Shown one piece after another: positions 8,546-17,790 of a stretch of 26,339 nucleotides of DNA. The number at the start of each line of letters is the position of its first letter. Positions within the stretch are counted from its first letter, which is position 1. The stretch is from Haplomitrium mnioides (Eukaryota > Marchantiophyta > Haplomitriopsida > Calobryales), in assembly GCA_049999725.1 (NCBI GenBank), contig JBNGIS010030040.1:1-26339 (forward strand). The letters are read 5' to 3'. Position numbers and translations under genes: made by a program. Below the pieces are notes generated by a model, which did no database searches, had not been told where the DNA came from, and saw only the letters and a program-made list of their open reading frames with translations.

Positions 8546-9646
8546 GCTTCTTTGTTGTAATTCATATAGTCTTCGCAAACCAAGCTCTTAAGTATATGCA
8601 ATGTAGAGAGCATCTGGAAGTGGTTTGGTGAAGATATCTACTTTGTTATCTTTACTTGCTATCCATTGGACATTTATTTTGTCAGCATGTTGCTTATGGG
8701 TGTAAAAGAATTTAGGGGCAATGTGCTTAATCCTATCGCCTTTGATAAAACCTTGAGAAATTTGGTCGAGGCATAGTCAATTGTCCTCATACATTATTGT
8801 AGGGGATTGAAGCAGAGGTTGGTTGGTATTGATGTTGATATGATCAATGAGTTGTTGGAGCCATATACATTCCCTACTAGCCTTATAAAGTGCTATGATT
8901 TTTGCATGGCTAGTCGAGGTAGTTGTAATTGTCTGTTTGGTGCTTTTCCATTAGATAGCAGTGCTTTCTTTAAGGAAGACATATCCTGTTTGAGACTTTG
9001 TGCCATTGGGATCAGATAAATATCCAACGTCGGCATAACCGACAATATCATTCGTTGCATGTCTGAGGAAGAAGAGTCCCATGTCCTTTGTACCTTTCAA
9101 GTATTTGAAAATGTGTTTGAGTCCATTCCAATGGCGAATGGTGGGTTGGGAGTTGTACCTTGCGAGCATGTTCATTGCAAAAGATATATCCGATCTAGTT
9201 TGATTTGGAAGGTACATGAGGGCTTCTATTGCCGAAAGATATGGTTTTTCTAATCTCAGAGTTTGTTCATGTTTCTTTCGCTTTCCAAACATGTTCTTGG
9301 TAGGGTCCAAAGATCTAATTTCCATGGGAGTGCTCGTCGGATGAACATTGTCCACATTGAATTGTTTGAGAATCTTGGCCGTATATGTTGACTGGTGAAT
9401 CAGAATCCCATCAGGCAGATGCTCAAATTGGATGCCGACATAGAGATTAGGTTCTCCGATGTCTTGCATTTTAAATATGTCTTTTAGTTTGGCAATTGTG
9501 CTAGTAGCTAGAGTTTTTGTGGCAAAAATATTTATGTCGTCTATATAAAGTCTAACTATGATGTACTCATAGCCTTGATGTTTCATGAATATGCATGGAG
9601 TAATGTCATCATTTGTAAAGTTTAGTGCCATCATCTCTGATATCAA
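8546..9646 (-). pseudogene. Copia-1 reverse transcriptase (C-terminal half) and RNase H (decayed)
   Basis: The open stretch 8951-9646 (231 codons) begins in the RT palm. It shows the LYIDDINIF catalytic motif (Y-x-D-D) near residue 34, LKDIFKMQDIGEPNLYVGI, and then RNase H motifs: PYLSAIEALMYLPNQTRSDI, HIFKYLKGTKDMGLFF and VGYADVGYLSDPNGTKSQTG with the catalytic Asp. After a stop the same domain continues to about 8546: HAKIIALYKASREC, IKHIAPKFFYTHKQ and DNKVDIFTKPLPDA are readable on the minus strand. It is similar in plan to full-length copia RT-RNase H, but stops at several places make it a pseudogene. Confidence 0.9.
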
Positions 9647-9649
9647 AAT

Positions 9650-10417
9650 TTTCCACTCTATTTGAGCTCATATATTAATTTCAAGACTTGAACTGCCATT
9701 TGTGTGCTTGATTGATCGATTGGTGATCTAGATGCATTGATAGAATGTTTTGCCAACTTCACATTTTCATGTGGTATATTTTGATGGATAGGGACAAAAG
9801 GTCCACTCTGTTGTTGCTCATGCAGCTTGTATATATTTGGGAATAAAGGTCCTCTGCAGCTCTGTGTGCTCAACAAATGTGTTGGCTAGACTAAAGGTCC
9901 TTTGAAATGCTGCTTGCTCAGCAAATGCGCTGGCTGGACTAAAGGTCCTTTGAAATCATTATGCAACTTGCTTTCCATCATTTGGCATTGTCTTTTCAAC
10001 ATGAGGACTAAAGGTCCTTTCTAGATTGACAAGGGCCTTTTCCGGACAGAAGGTCCTTTCATTTGTTCGCCATGGTGGACAAAAGGTCCTTTTCCCAAAT
10101 TGAGGTCTTTGTGGATAGAAGGTTCATTCTAAATCATTGTGTCTATGTGGACTAAAGGTCCATTTTTATAGTGCATATCATGAGGGACAAAAGGTCTAAC
10201 CTCAAAATTTTGGCCTTGAGAGACAAAGTCCAATCTCAGTATGTGGGGCATGAGAGACAAAAGGTCTAATCTCAGTATTTGGGCCATGAGAGACAAAAGG
10301 TCTAATCTCAATATTTAGGCTGTTTGGGACTAAAGGTCTATATGCACTGCGGATGTTCTCCCCTTGAATGTGAAATTCCATTCTTGATATGAGTTTGGGG
10401 GGTGCTTTCATAAAAAT
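9650..10417 (-). pseudogene. Copia-1 RT linker expanded by an in-frame array of about 12-residue repeats
   Basis: The RT frame leaves the conserved YMKAPPKLI-like motif near 10400. It rejoins conserved RT at a decayed VLKLIYELK near 9660, which corresponds to the family's LYGLKQSG motif. In most copia elements these are separated by only some 20-30 residues. Here about 740 bp intervene, filled by repeats such as IRPFVSHGPNTE, IRPFVSHAPHTE and VRPFVPHDMHYK, then more degenerate KGPFV/KGPLV units. One reading frame holds through most of the stretch, with only a few stops. Confidence 0.75.
9791..10340 (-). repeat. Minisatellite of about 36 bp, about 14 copies, in the RT frame of copia-1
   Basis: The plus-strand core ggac(a/t)aaaggtcc or a close variant occurs near 9791, 9843, 9890, 9938, 10006, 10044, 10077, 10112, 10149, 10183, 10219, 10254, 10290 and 10326. 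The right-hand units are very regular (35-36 bp); the left-hand ones are longer (46-70 bp). The core has inverted ends (GGAC...GTCC). A 36-bp unit equals 12 codons, so the minus-strand reading frame is kept. Confidence 0.85.
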
Positions 10418-10687
10418 CTAGGTGTCTAGAGTACTATATAAGTAGGCAATGATGACATCCATGATGTGCATGGTAAGATGGCATTGAATAGCAAATGCTA
10501 TCATGTATCTGTAAGTAACAGTATCCATGACAAGTGAGTATGTGAGGTCATAGTCACGTCCAGGAATCTGAATGTAATCTTTGGCCACTAATCTTGCATT
10601 ATATTGTGTGACATCATCTTTTGCATTATATTTGCAAACAGAAATAAATTTGTAATATAAAAGATGCATATCAGAAGGTGCTGGCAT
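10418..10687 (-). pseudogene. Copia-1 reverse transcriptase, N-terminal part
   Basis: Ninety codons read YYKFISVCKYNAKDDVTQYN, ARLVAKDYIQIPGRDYDLTY and HIMDVIIAYLYSTLDT. These are the fingers and the first catalytic Asp (MDV-x-AYLY) of copia RT. The frame runs directly into the repeat-expanded linker at 10417. RT copies the element's RNA into DNA in virus-like particles. On its own this piece is not functional. Confidence 0.88.
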
Positions 10688-11101
10688 AACAGATCCAAAT
10701 ACTTGTCATTGTATGAGAGAGTCAAGTTCCAAATTTATTGCTTTCCCCCATTAAGGCCAATCAATTCTTGATTGTTCTTCTCGTACAAATAAAGGATCAG
10801 GTGTATCATTGTCTATTGATTGTGATACAGAGAATGCAAATAAATCATCCAAAGTTGTCTAGGTTCTGTCCTATATTTGACCGGTATGAGTATAGTCAAT
10901 TGTTATTTCATCGTTGTATATTGCAATGTGTAATGATGTTGGTGATGTTGGCTTGTTCTTTGAGTCTTTTGGTTTGCCATGCTTTTCTCTAGGTTGTATT
11001 TCAGTGGCAGGTCCGTTGACTTTCTGAAATCGTGTTGGTGCATCGACAGCTTCAATATGTGATTTGGTAATGCTGGCTGCATTGTTAAATGCATCAGGCA
11101 T
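10688..11101 (-). pseudogene. Copia-1 INT-RT linker segment
   Basis: The open stretch 10871-11101 begins MPDAFNNAASITKSHIEAV and DAPTRFQKVNG. This is the characteristic linker of this copia branch (a LPDAF...KSHI...NAP-type segment) between integrase and RT. The N-terminal Met is not necessarily a start, because in the family it lies inside the polyprotein. The part from 10688 to 10870 carries no recognisable motif and is broken by stops. Confidence 0.7.
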
Positions 11102-11116
11102 TTTGATTAATATTTG

Positions 11117-11683
11117 CTATAAATGGAAGAGTCGTCTGACTTCGACATCAGATTGTCCGTTTTGTTGGTCAAAGTCTAATGACAAGTGTTGGTGCCATAT
11201 TAAGTTGTCCTCAGGTTTGGGTTGTACAACTTTGTTCTCTTGTGTTAGATGTGGAAAAGATTCTTCAAAGAATTGATAGTTTGCGAATCGAGACTGAAAC
11301 ACATCAGAGGTTGAGGGCTCAAGATATCGGATGATAGAAGAAGATTCAAAACCAATATATATGCCTTTTTGACGTTGTGGTCCCATCTTTGTTTGGTGTG
11401 GTCCTAAGATTGAGACAAGTACGAGGCAGCCAAATGAGCGTAGATGTGATATATCTGTTGAGATTCCCACAACAAGTTGATGTGGGGAATTATGATTGAA
11501 TGCAAATGGTCTGTAACGCAATAGAGATCATGTGTGCATGACTGCATGTCCTTAAGAAATGGTGGGGAGGTTTGAATTAAGGAGTAATGGTTTTGCTAAG
11601 AGTTGCATCTTCTTAATAGCATATTCTACAATGCTATTTTGAAAGTGTACATGTGGAACTATATATTGTATGTCTATGCCGGC
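11117..11683 (-). pseudogene. Copia-1 integrase, second half (downstream of the gypsy insertion)
   Basis: From 11683 the minus strand reads GIDIQYIVPHVHFQNSIVE and KKMQLLAKPLLLNSNLP. This is the part of the copia integrase core holding the third catalytic position (Glu in N-S-I-V-E). It then changes frame to 11117-11521: SPHQLVVGISTDISHLRSFG, TKMGPQRQKGIYIGFES and IRYLEPSTSDVFQSRF. The first half of the core is at 23717-24050. The break falls immediately before the GI-type motif, exactly where the gypsy LTR begins. Confidence 0.88.
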
Positions 11684-12367
11684 TGTCAGCCAGCGATTCA
11701 GGTACCTAAAGCAGAATTCAAGAAATCGGAAGAATCTCTGGCACAATGACCCTTGGCAAGTGTGAAGACCTCTCAAGAGCCACGGATTACTCTCAAACAG
11801 CTACTAAGAGCAGGGCACATGATTTCTAGTAGGAAGACAGGATCATGTCGAAAAGATGAGCAGGGGGCAGTGATCGCCAGCCAGAGGAAGGGTCTTATTT
11901 CAAAATTTAAAGCAGGCCAGTGAGTATCCATGGGCTTCAAGAGGAAGCGGGGATCAAGGCCGAGCAAGGGAAGAGAGAACGCCCACTCCATGCAAAGCAA
12001 TCCGAGGAGGAAGAACGGATCCACAAGTAGACATCCGAAGGCACTCAGAGGAGGCAGATCGCAAACATGTCCTACAGCGGCCACAAATCAAGAAGCAAGG
12101 ATCGGGGACGAAATGAGGAGGTGAGATCATCACAAGGGCGAGCAAGGCCAGGGAAGAGGGACGCCTCAATCCTGCAAGCAGGAGCACGCCTTGCAAGGGC
12201 CGATCGAGCTCACTCTTCGAATCCGCGGATCCTAGCAGAAACGTGGAGTTCCCTAAACGCCCCGCGAGATTCCATAGAAACATGGCATCTCCGGAGTGAT
12301 TCACGAGATTCTACGGAATACATGGAAGCCCTCGAGAGTCCGAGGATCTGCGGGAAGCCGCCTTCCT

Positions 12368-12384
12368 AAGTGGGGTTCCCACTT
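12368..12384 (+). other. Perfect hairpin in the 5' LTR
   Basis: aagtggg-gtt-cccactt: a 7-bp stem with a 3-base loop, about 690 bp into the LTR. The same hairpin occurs in the 3' LTR near 20974-20990. Role unknown. Confidence 0.6.
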
Positions 12385-13227
12385 AATAGGGTTTGAATCT
12401 GTCTTACGATGTGGGGACCCTACTTAATAAGAGGGATCCGCGAAGAGTCCAACCGGGGAGCGAGGAGGAAGGCATGAAACAGTGACATATCGTGGGTCTG
12501 GCCGAAGGAAAAAGAGAGAGTGCTGGAAGGGTGATTTATCGGAGATCCGAGTGGAAGAATATCGAGGAAGCCAAAGGGGCGACTTAGCGCAGATCCGATA
12601 GGAGGAAAAGCAGAGGAGAGCCGAAAAGGGGACAAATCACCGAACGGTGCGACAAAGAGCGAGTGAAGGCAAAAAGACGACTTGTCGGCGATCTGGTCCA
12701 ACGATGCGCTGTAGTGGTGAAACGGTGATCCATCGCAAACCATCCAACAGGAAGAAGGTTGAGCCAGAAGGGCGATAAGATGCCGATCCGGTTGGGAGAA
12801 ACAAGGGGTACGCCAAAAAGGCGATGTATCAATGAATCGAAAAGCAAGATGAGGTCGGTCGAAAAATCAAGCTAATGCCGGGGTGACCGACGGAGGAGCA
12901 AGCAGCGTCGAAAGGGTGACTCTTTGCAGCTTCGATATGACCAAAGAAGAAAGTTCGACGAGGAACAACTGCAGCATCTGAAAGTTTGAGAGGGGCAAAC
13001 GGTCTGAAAGGGCCTTGCAATTCTTATATCGAGCTTTTGGAAATGCTAACGAAGGGAGCCTCAGGCACGCACATAGTTTTTATTTTGAAGGTATGACGAA
13101 ATGGCGACATCGGCACAAGTTCTTACTCGGCGAGCGCACGGAGTCCGCAGCAAGTCTTCGGATGACGTGGCGAGTACAAGAAGCCGTGGAGCGTTTCAGA
13201 AACGTGGACGAAGGAGAAGGAAGTCCA

Positions 13228-13440
13228 CGGGTCAACTTCGGAAGAGGGGTCAACGCGACGGTCTGCCTACCCCCTTATGAGGCAGCAGCCTTCGGACGAT
13301 GTGGCGCTATGAGACGCAAGGAGAGGATTCCGTAAGTCAACTTCAGAAGGGAGGGTTAGCGCGATGGTTAGCCTACCCCCAGGCGGCCGGCATTGGATGG
13401 CGAGACAACGAATAACGTGGCGCGTGGAGAGCGACTTGGA
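13228..13440 (+). repeat. 107-bp imperfect tandem duplication inside the 5' LTR
   Basis: 'gtcaacttcggaagaggggt' then 'gcgacggtctgcctaccccc' at 13228 recurs with changes at 13335. The 3' LTR carries the same duplication at about 21833 and 21948, so it predates insertion. Confidence 0.65.
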
Positions 13441-14495
13441 ATCTACGGGAGGTATCTTTGGCGATTCCGTGGGCAGGGTTCCGCGGGGCGCTTCGGAGCT
13501 CTGTTCCGAAGAACCATTCGAACTTAGCTCCGTGAGAATCTGTGGAATCTCGACCCGCAAGATTCTTCGAACTCACTGTTACATTACCGTTGTACTTGGA
13601 TCTTCCTAACCGCCCGATAGGACACATGGCGCTTTCTCCCATTTCATTGTAACGAGAATAATGACCGCAAGAGACATGCGTCGCCACCTCCTAATCCAAG
13701 CCAACGAGATTAACGACTATTCATCGGATCGAGCTCGCGGGATCAGCGCGCGGGGGAGTATACCTTGATGGCCTTCGAATTTCTTTAGGTTGATGTACGA
13801 GCAATTGTAGGAGGCAATGGCAACCGTAAGACAAGGAAATCACGCATGGTAAAGCAATGGTGAGAATTCAGTAAGGAATTACGTGAAGCAGGTGTACTAG
13901 CTCCAAAGGGCCAAGGGGATTCAGAGGTGGACTGGAAGGGCACTGAGAATCGCAAAGTGAGGAGCTCTAGATGCTCGTGCGATCCAAGTGAACTCGTCCT
14001 TGCCGGTGGACCAGAGCGGAGGTGGACTGATACGATAATTTGAAGGAATTTTTTACCTACTAAGAACTAAGGAGAGGCTGCCAAGTGAGGAGCTTGGAGT
14101 CGTCTCGGCAATTCCTTGTGCAAACGCATCAGCCTAGAGTATTCAAAGTACACTCTGGTGTGATTCTTCAAGTGGAGCTGAGAGAGGAGGCTGCGTTAGT
14201 GCCTACGCATTGCGCGGGATGACCCGTCGAGGCTCGGGGGTGGAGTGAGCTACTTGCAGTTGGGAAAACTGTCTTCCAGAGGTGGAAGTCAAAGAAATCC
14301 TCTTCCAAGCTTGAGGAAGTAAAGTCAAGGCTTCTCGCGAGGGAAGTTGAAAAACTATCTAGAGAGAAAGGTGTGTGGGTAAGTTGTTGGAAGGCTGGGT
14401 TGTAGGTTGTAAGGCAGCAAGGATTCATAAGGGAGGTGATAGTTGGTGAAAATCTAGAGGGTCTTCAAGGACTCTGTTCCTCTTTGCAAATATTG

Positions 14496-14501
14496 TATAA
14501 A
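14496..14501 (+). promoter_or_regulatory. TATA-like box in the 5' LTR
   Basis: attgTATAAActg, with the same sequence at 23096-23101 in the other LTR. With AATAAA 361 bp downstream this gives the usual U3-R-U5 arrangement, with transcription probably starting some 30 bp after the box. This is inference from sequence only. Confidence 0.5.
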
Positions 14502-14856
14502 CTGTTTGTGTATATGTGTAGTTAGATTTCCTTTCTACAAGTGTGTTCTAGAGATTTGTTAGATTAGGAGGCATCAAGGCCAGCTGAGCAGGCCCTGGGG
14601 CAGATCTGAAGGGGGAGTCCAACCCCTTGAGACAGTTTTGATTGCATAGTAGTGAATGCTCTTTGTCTCTGAACTTGTAGGATAGTTTGGGAGTTAGATC
14701 ATATTAGGATAACTAGACATATTAGTTGTATCAATCTTGTGACAACCTTGAGAGGGGGAGTACAGCCCTGTTTTGTTGAACATTGGTGTAGGTCACAACA
14801 CCCATTCTGCCCCAAGCACAAATAAGGTGGCAGGGCCTAAGTCATTGGGTCCTTTA

Positions 14857-14862
14857 AATAAA
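14857..14862 (+). promoter_or_regulatory. Polyadenylation-signal-like AATAAA in the 5' LTR
   Basis: The hexamer is kept in the 3' LTR at 23457-23462, where it would act on element transcripts. Confidence 0.45.
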
Positions 14863-15274
14863 GCGGAAGAATTACACACAGCATAGCTAGGGGTCATGGA
14901 TGTGAACATGGGGAGGTTTGAGTAACTGACTTGAGTGTAACAAAAAGAGAGAGAGTGGTGTGTTAAAGGTTGGAAAGGAAAGGGAGAATCCTTAGAGCCT
15001 GAAAGTGGTAATTGGCAAGGGGCCATCTTAGAAAAGGATCTGAAAGCCCACAATCTGTCCTCCTTTGCCTTCGAAGAGGCAACCGAGAAGGTTAAGACCT
15101 GGAACAAAGGAGCGACATGAACTTTTGACGCTAGTAGGAGGGTCAAAGGTTTGGAGAAACTTGAGACCAACCCAAACCATAGACACCGTTTTGTGCACCT
15201 GAGCCTCAAGTCAGTTTGTAAGAAGACCACTTCCTAGGAACAGAGCAATTGGGGGTTGAGATTGTTGAGGAAGA

Positions 15275-15793
15275 GTGGCGAAAAGAGGAGATTTCTGGAT
15301 GGAAGTGGCATTGGCTAGTGGAAGGATGGCCAATCCTGTACCACCTTTTGGGCTTCGGAGGAGATTCAAGTATAAGTCCTTCAAGGGACGCCCGAAGGAT
15401 GACCCAGATGCATGGCTTGATGACCTTGAGAACACTGCAGCAACAAATAGGGAAGCACGTGTGAAGATTGGGATCATGCCAGAAGTGTTGAAGGGAGAGG
15501 CCCAACCTTGGTACAAAGACCTGCTAGACAATGTTAAGAGGGACTTGCATGCATTCAAGGCAGCCTTTATAGCAGAGTTCCGTGGGATTGGTGAAGAGAC
15601 GGAGGCGTTGATCAAGATAGGTCAGCTGAGGATAAAAAAGAAGTTTGTGAGGAAGTTTCTCCAACGGTTCAAGAAAGTGGTGAGGAAGTTAAACCCTCCA
15701 GCCACTGATGGAATGCTCACAGCATGGTTCCTAGCAGTGCTCCTCAAGGGGAATTGGGACCTGGGTGCGCCAAACGGATCCATAGACGCTTAA
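15275..15793 (+). pseudogene. Gypsy gag: capsid-type domain
   Basis: 172 codons. The true start may be an internal Met (MANPVPPFG). Residues about 35-130 have the retrotransposon gag pattern: YKSFKGRPKDDPDAWLDDLE, GEAQPWYKDL and AFKAAFIAEFRGIGEE. Gag packages the element RNA into particles in the cytoplasm. The frame ends in a stop at 15791-15793. The continuation is in another frame just after (LKDPVNVPRSHVKAAI), so a frameshift or the loss of a few bases splits gag. It begins about 160 bp after the LTR, as expected. Confidence 0.85.
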
Positions 15794-16227
15794 GGATCCA
15801 GTCAATGTACCCAGATCCCATGTGAAGGCTGCTATCACCAGTTCTCGGAGGAAGGCAAGATCCAAGTATGACTCTGATGATTCTTCAGACACCTCGGACA
15901 GTGACGAGGAAACAAATCAGAGTTCCAAGTCCTCTTCAAAAAGCGAGAATAAGACCAACAACAACAGCTCAGAGGAGGACAGGACATTTTGAAAGAAGAA
16001 AAAGAAGAAGGACCTGAAGAAGAAGAAGCAGGCCAAGGAGAGTAGTCATCGCAAGGGCGCTAGCAACAGAAGATACAAGAAGGCTGAACCCAAACTCAAG
16101 GCAAGCAAGAAGCCAGGGGGAGGGATTGAATTGAGGAGATGAGCGCCAAGATGGAGGCGATGAATATACTCTTGGCAAGAATCAAGTCGGAGGGCAGGCC
16201 CCTAGCAACCAGAAGAGTTGGCGTCTG
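15794..16227 (+). pseudogene. Gypsy gag: acidic-serine and lysine-rich linker (broken)
   Basis: In a frame different from the capsid part, the sequence reads KYDSDDSSDTSDSDEE, then SSKSSSKSENKTNNNSSEED, then after a stop KKKKKKDLKKKKQAKESS. An acidic/serine stretch is thus followed by a strongly basic one. Low-complexity charged linkers are common in gag, and the basic part may bind nucleic acid. Stops near 15990 and 16140 show decay. Confidence 0.6.
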
Positions 16228-16710
16228 GTGCGTCAGGTGCACAGACATTCCCCCCAGGAATGTCCAAACGACACAAATGTTGTGCACTATGTGAAGGAAG
16301 AAGCACCAGAATACATAAGGGAGGAAGTGGAGTATGTCTTGGAGGAGGCCCCAGAAATGTTGTATCAGATCAGTGGGGGACCTCGTACAATTCTGAGCAG
16401 GCATGTAGGAGGGAGCGCAGGGCCTATGAATCAGTGGACTGCTAATCGGCCTCCGAGGATGACAATCATGGTTTGTTGGAATTGTGGCCAACTCGGCCAC
16501 ATTTCCTCTAGCTGTCCGGAGCCGCAGAAGAGCGGTTATCGCCAACCACCTTCCCTATGCCTCCAATGCAAAAAGGAGGGGGATGTGGCCATGAATTGCC
16601 CGACCAGAAGGCCAGATGCTGCTCCTGGACCAAGTGCGAATCCTCCTCCCCCCGCAACTGTCAATCTAATTACTCTAGAGATGGATGATGAAGCGGAATT
16701 GCCAGGCTAG
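16228..16710 (+). pseudogene. Gypsy gag: zinc-knuckle (nucleocapsid) region
   Basis: 160 codons. A clean C-x2-C-x4-H-x4-C knuckle reads CWNCGQLGHISSSC. A second, CLQCKKEGDVAMNC, has Asp where the His should be. An upstream stretch (RQVHRHSPQECP) looks like the tail of a third knuckle that has lost its first Cys in this frame. Zinc knuckles bind the element RNA. A Pro-rich tail (PSANPPPPATVN) leads towards protease. The frame ends at a stop and continues, broken, up to 17118. Confidence 0.85.
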
Positions 16711-17118
16711 GAGACGCCAACTCACGAGGATTGTTTCTGGGTGATGACCTGAGCAGCGACAAAAGCCACGAAGAGAAGCGAGAGGAAGTCCTAACCCAGA
16801 GCTAAGAAGGAAGTAGCTCAGGCGGCCTCGCCTCAAAGCGATTTGGATTATCGGAGGGATAATCCAAAATGGTTCTACCCCAAGCAGTAGGATTAGGTGA
16901 GAAAGCAATTGGAGGCTTTGGAGGCCCTAGAGGAAGAGCGAGCAACCAAAGAGACCTTCAAGGAGGTCCGAAAACATCAGGGGGGAAACCAGGAGGTGCA
17001 GAAGACAGTTGCAGCTGTGGAAGAGGGGATCAAAGCCACCCCCTACAGCATTCACGTCACGGCCACAGTGGGCCAACTTATCAAAGACAGCCCTCTGTAT
17101 CGGAGATAGCTCTGAGAA
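16711..17118 (+). pseudogene. Gypsy gag-protease linker (broken by stops)
   Basis: Reading through several stops, a charged, coiled-coil-like stretch appears (RKQLEALEALEEERATKET, KEVRKHQGGNQEVQ), then PYSIHVTATVGQLIKDSPLY just before protease. A segment of this last kind commonly precedes protease in plant gypsy polyproteins. No separate enzyme is seen. Confidence 0.55.
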
Positions 17119-17790
17119 TTGCTGATGGGAGCGAGGAGGAGAAGGAGGCTACCCAAGGTGGGAGCTCCAACAGATTTGCAATTGGTCTATGAGGACAAGG
17201 GGGCCCTTGAGATCGACATCCAGATCACAGGTTGCACATTGTCCTTGGTGCCCGTAGATGGAGGGGCAGACGTCAACATCATGATGGAGGAGACTACTCA
17301 CAAGCTAGGATTCACGGAATTCCAGTACACCGCCCAAATCATGAGGTTGGCGGATGGGTCGCGTGTGAAGCCATTGGGCTCTATCTTGCAAGTTCCAACA
17401 TTCATCAGAAGGGAGGAATTCAAGCTCAATTACCTGGTCATGCGACCCGCCAGAGCATCTCTTTACTCGGTGCTGATCGGTAGACTATGGTTGTATGGGG
17501 CCAAAGTAATGCACAATTGGGGGAACTCCATACTGGTGTTCGGCCTCGAAAGAACGACAATGCATTACGGTCCTGTTCCTCACATGGGAGAAACGCAGTC
17601 GGAGGTGGAATATGACAATGAGTGGTCCGAAGAGGAGGAAGATTCGGAGTACCACTATTGGGTACAGATGGTGAGCAAAGCGATAGAGGAGGATCTGTCG
17701 GAGGAGGGTGTAGTTTACGTTAATCAAATCAAATTATCTACCTATGACTTGGTGGCGGGGCAAGAGGTATACAGCTTTTTGGATGGGTAA
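17119..17790 (+). pseudogene. Gypsy aspartic protease running into a truncated RT
   Basis: 223 codons. Protease landmarks: LEIDIQITGCTLSLVPVDGG with the catalytic triad reading D-G-G-A (usual D-S/T-G-A), KLGFTEFQYT, and LIGRLWLYGAKVMHNWGNSI. It would cleave the polyprotein. An acidic tail follows (EWSEEEEDSEYHYW). The last residues, DLVAGQEVYSFLDG, already belong to the RT motif with its first catalytic Asp. The upstream RT fingers, about 100 residues or more, are missing, so a deletion lies near 17735. The stop at 17788 interrupts what should be DGFSGYNQI. Confidence 0.85.

Larger units (their letters stand above)
7948..11683 (-). mobile_element. Copia-1, downstream part (integrase middle to 3' LTR)
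   Basis: Minus-strand Ty1/copia element. From 11683 down: second half of integrase, linker, reverse transcriptase with a tandem-repeat insertion, RNase H, a 3' non-coding stretch of about 500 bp, a polypurine tract and a short LTR. The upstream half continues at 23717-24917, beyond the gypsy element. Without that insertion, the remaining copia-1 sequence is about 4.9 kb. It lacks the first part of gag and the 5' LTR. Confidence 0.85.
11684..15117 (+). repeat. 5' LTR of the gypsy element, 3434 bp
   Basis: It starts TGTCAG at 11684 and ends gagcgaca at 15117, with TG/CA ends. It aligns end to end with 20299-23716. The first 2 kb are rich in CG and have diverged from the other copy visibly more than the last 1.2 kb. 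It contains a TATA-like box at 14496, AATAAA at 14857, an imperfect 107-bp internal duplication (13228 and 13335) and a perfect hairpin at 12368-12384. It is long compared with most plant gypsy LTRs. No protein-coding gene lies in it. Confidence 0.9.

Noticed and set aside
11679-11683. Intact 5-bp target duplication of the gypsy element
   Set aside because: ccggc on the left and cctgt on the right agree at three of five bases. It may be mutated, but it is not proof by itself; the nesting rests on the split integrase.
11930-13690. Many overlapping open frames on both strands in the 5' LTR, and their partners at 20476-22052
   Set aside because: This GC-rich LTR sequence has few stops by composition. 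Frames overlap on both strands, differ between LTRs by indels and show no domain.
15118-15142. Primer-binding site after the 5' LTR
   Set aside because: tgacgctagtaggaggg at 15126 is only weakly like an Asp-tRNA type site. Too many mismatches, and several bases from the LTR end, so not called.
14793-15615. Long minus-strand open frames (145, 99 and 134 codons)
   Set aside because: They lie opposite the LTR end and the gag frame, which has clear gag motifs on the plus strand.
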